This document shows, one piece after another, positions 63,375 to 64,000 of a stretch of DNA of 64,000 nucleotides. The stretch covers positions 1 to 64,000 of the forward strand of contig JADLDY010000018.1 of assembly GCA_020846435.1 (NCBI GenBank), written 5' to 3'. Position numbers and translations under genes: made by a program. Source of the DNA: Deltaproteobacteria bacterium (GTDB lineage: Bacteria; Desulfobacterota; GWC2-55-46). The notes below the pieces were generated by a model that did not search any database, was not told where the DNA came from, and saw nothing but the letters and a program-made list of their open reading frames with translations. The number at the start of each line of letters is the position of its first letter. Within the stretch, counting starts at the first letter, position 1.

Positions 63375-63821
63375 GTGGGGATCGACTGGAAAAGTCTGAA
63401 AAAGGAGTACGAGTCAGGCCAGGCTTTAAAATCTCTGGCTGAAAAATACAATTGCCACTCCGGCAGCATACGAAGGAAGGCAAAAAAGGAATGCTGGCGG
63501 AAAAAAGGCGTAGAAAGACAGGATGGGAGCCCCGCTGAAAAAGAGGCGGCGACGCTGCCTGAAAGCCACAGAAGCTTCTGGAGGGGCGTTGAAAAAAAGC
63601 TCGCCAGCGGGCTCAAGACAAAGGACCTGAAAAAGGGTCTTGATGAGCTGAAGGTCGCGAAGATGGCCGGAGAGGTGATCTCCGGGATGATAAGGAGCAA
63701 GAGGCTTGAGCTCGGCTTCGAAGAGGCCGGAGTGGAAAAGGACGCGGATGAGGCAGATGAGATTGCCGGCGAGATGGCACGCGTTACGGCCGCATCCGGA
63801 GCAGAGGAGGCTGTGGACTGA
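63375..63821 (+). CDS. Terminase small subunit-like protein
   Basis: From GTG 63375, with AGGAGG ten bases upstream, the protein has 148 residues. The N-terminus (DWKSLKKEYESGQALKSLAEKYN then GSIRRKAKKECWRKKG) is a helix-turn-helix like the DNA-recognition domain of small terminases. The second half is helical and acidic. Position directly before the large subunit supports the call. An upstream in-frame start at 63288 would overlap the zinc-ribbon gene and is less likely. Confidence 0.75.
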   Translation: MGIDWKSLKKEYESGQALKSLAEKYNCHSGSIRRKAKKECWRKKGVERQDGSPAEKEAATLPESHRSFWRGVEKKLASGLKTKDLKKGLDELKVAKMAGEVISGMIRSKRLELGFEEAGVEKDADEADEIAGEMARVTAASGAEEAVD

Positions 63822-64000
63822 GGCAAAGAGGTTCGCGGTCGTCCCAGCCGGAAGGAGAAGCGGCAAGACCGAGATAGCCAAGAGGCGGCTCGTTTGCGGC
63901 CTGCCCGCGAAAAAGCCGTGGAGCGACCCGCGCTACTTCGCGGCCGCGCCCACGAGGGAGCAGGCCAAGAGGGTCTACTGGAACGACATCAAGGCGCTCG
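63757..64000 (+). CDS. Terminase large subunit, N-terminal part (runs off the window)
   Basis: From ATG 63757, 65 bases inside the small subunit gene in another frame, the first 81 residues read RPHPEQRRLWTEAKRFAVVPAG then RRSGKTE. This is the Walker A of a phage packaging ATPase (GRRSGKTE), followed by APTREQAKRVYW, typical of the adenine-binding/motif region. The end lies beyond 64000. The frame is not broken in what is visible. Confidence 0.8.
   Translation, partial: MRLPARWHALRPHPEQRRLWTEAKRFAVVPAGRRSGKTEIAKRRLVCGLPAKKPWSDPRYFAAAPTREQAKRVYWNDIKAL

Larger units (their letters stand above)
62305..64000 (+). mobile_element. Left edge of a prophage or phage-derived element (right side outside window)
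   Basis: After ychF the window holds a strong promoter, a run of short genes of phage style with overlaps, a terminase small subunit and the beginning of a terminase large subunit. There is no integrase or attachment site here; the left boundary is set between ychF and the promoter. Composition is close to the chromosome. Confidence 0.65.

Overview
The window looks like one continuous stretch of a Gram-negative, respiring bacterial chromosome, probably from a deltaproteobacterial or Desulfobacterota-like lineage. That assignment is an inference from gene order (ispE, tRNA-Gln, prs, rplY, pth ... ychF), unfused nuoC and nuoD, use of GatCAB, a complete hyp set, multiple c-type cytochromes, and heavy use of AGG and ATA codons. 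No rRNA or species marker is present. The backbone is GC-rich; the first 9.7 kb is visibly more AT-rich.

Region 1 (1-9740) is the right part of a genomic island. It carries a type III restriction-modification system (mod and res) with an MNT/HEPN toxin-antitoxin pair inserted between the two subunit genes, a second beta-class DNA methyltransferase, a short probably truncated gene and a secreted protein of unknown function. It ends in the 3' half of a tRNA-Pro(CGG) gene (9696-9740), the usual scar of integration into a tRNA gene. The intact tRNA and any integrase would lie to the left of the window.

Region 2 (about 10.0-15.9 kb) is housekeeping: a MEDS/PAS sensor-like protein without an output domain, a TIGR02757-type protein, a polyprenyl diphosphate synthase, endonuclease III, a zinc alcohol dehydrogenase and a PilZ protein. 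Region 3 (16.0-22.3 kb, minus strand) is a full set of [NiFe]-hydrogenase maturation genes (protease, hypA, hypB, hypF, hypC, hypD, hypE). No hydrogenase structural gene is in view, and a repeat element sits between hypB and hypF.

Region 4 (22.4-29.9 kb) is a respiratory module: a 37-residue membrane protein, a cytochrome bd subunit I-like protein without any subunit II, a monohaem and then another haem-c protein, and a dihaem cytochrome fused to an ethylbenzene-dehydrogenase-type haem domain. Facing it are a radical SAM/SPASM protein and a double universal stress protein that share the same small C-terminal domain.

Region 5 (29.9-40.4 kb) is mixed: an EndoQ-like PHP protein, fabI, a ferritin-like protein, galT, a Nudix hydrolase, two exported proteins, gatCAB, a 30-residue lysine-rich peptide gene and a nitrilase-family amidohydrolase. 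Region 6 (40.5-55.8 kb) is a 14-gene complex I operon (nuoA-N) with a cyclic-nucleotide-binding-domain gene inserted between nuoG and nuoH and a DUF1858-type gene at the end.

Region 7 (55.8-62.3 kb) is ispE, tRNA-Gln, prs, rplY, pth, a K+-dependent-type membrane pyrophosphatase and ychF. Region 8 (62.3-64.0 kb) is the left edge of a prophage or phage-derived element: a consensus promoter under a perfect dyad, a sigma-region-4-like protein, small phage-type genes, a terminase small subunit and the start of the terminase large subunit, which runs off the window.
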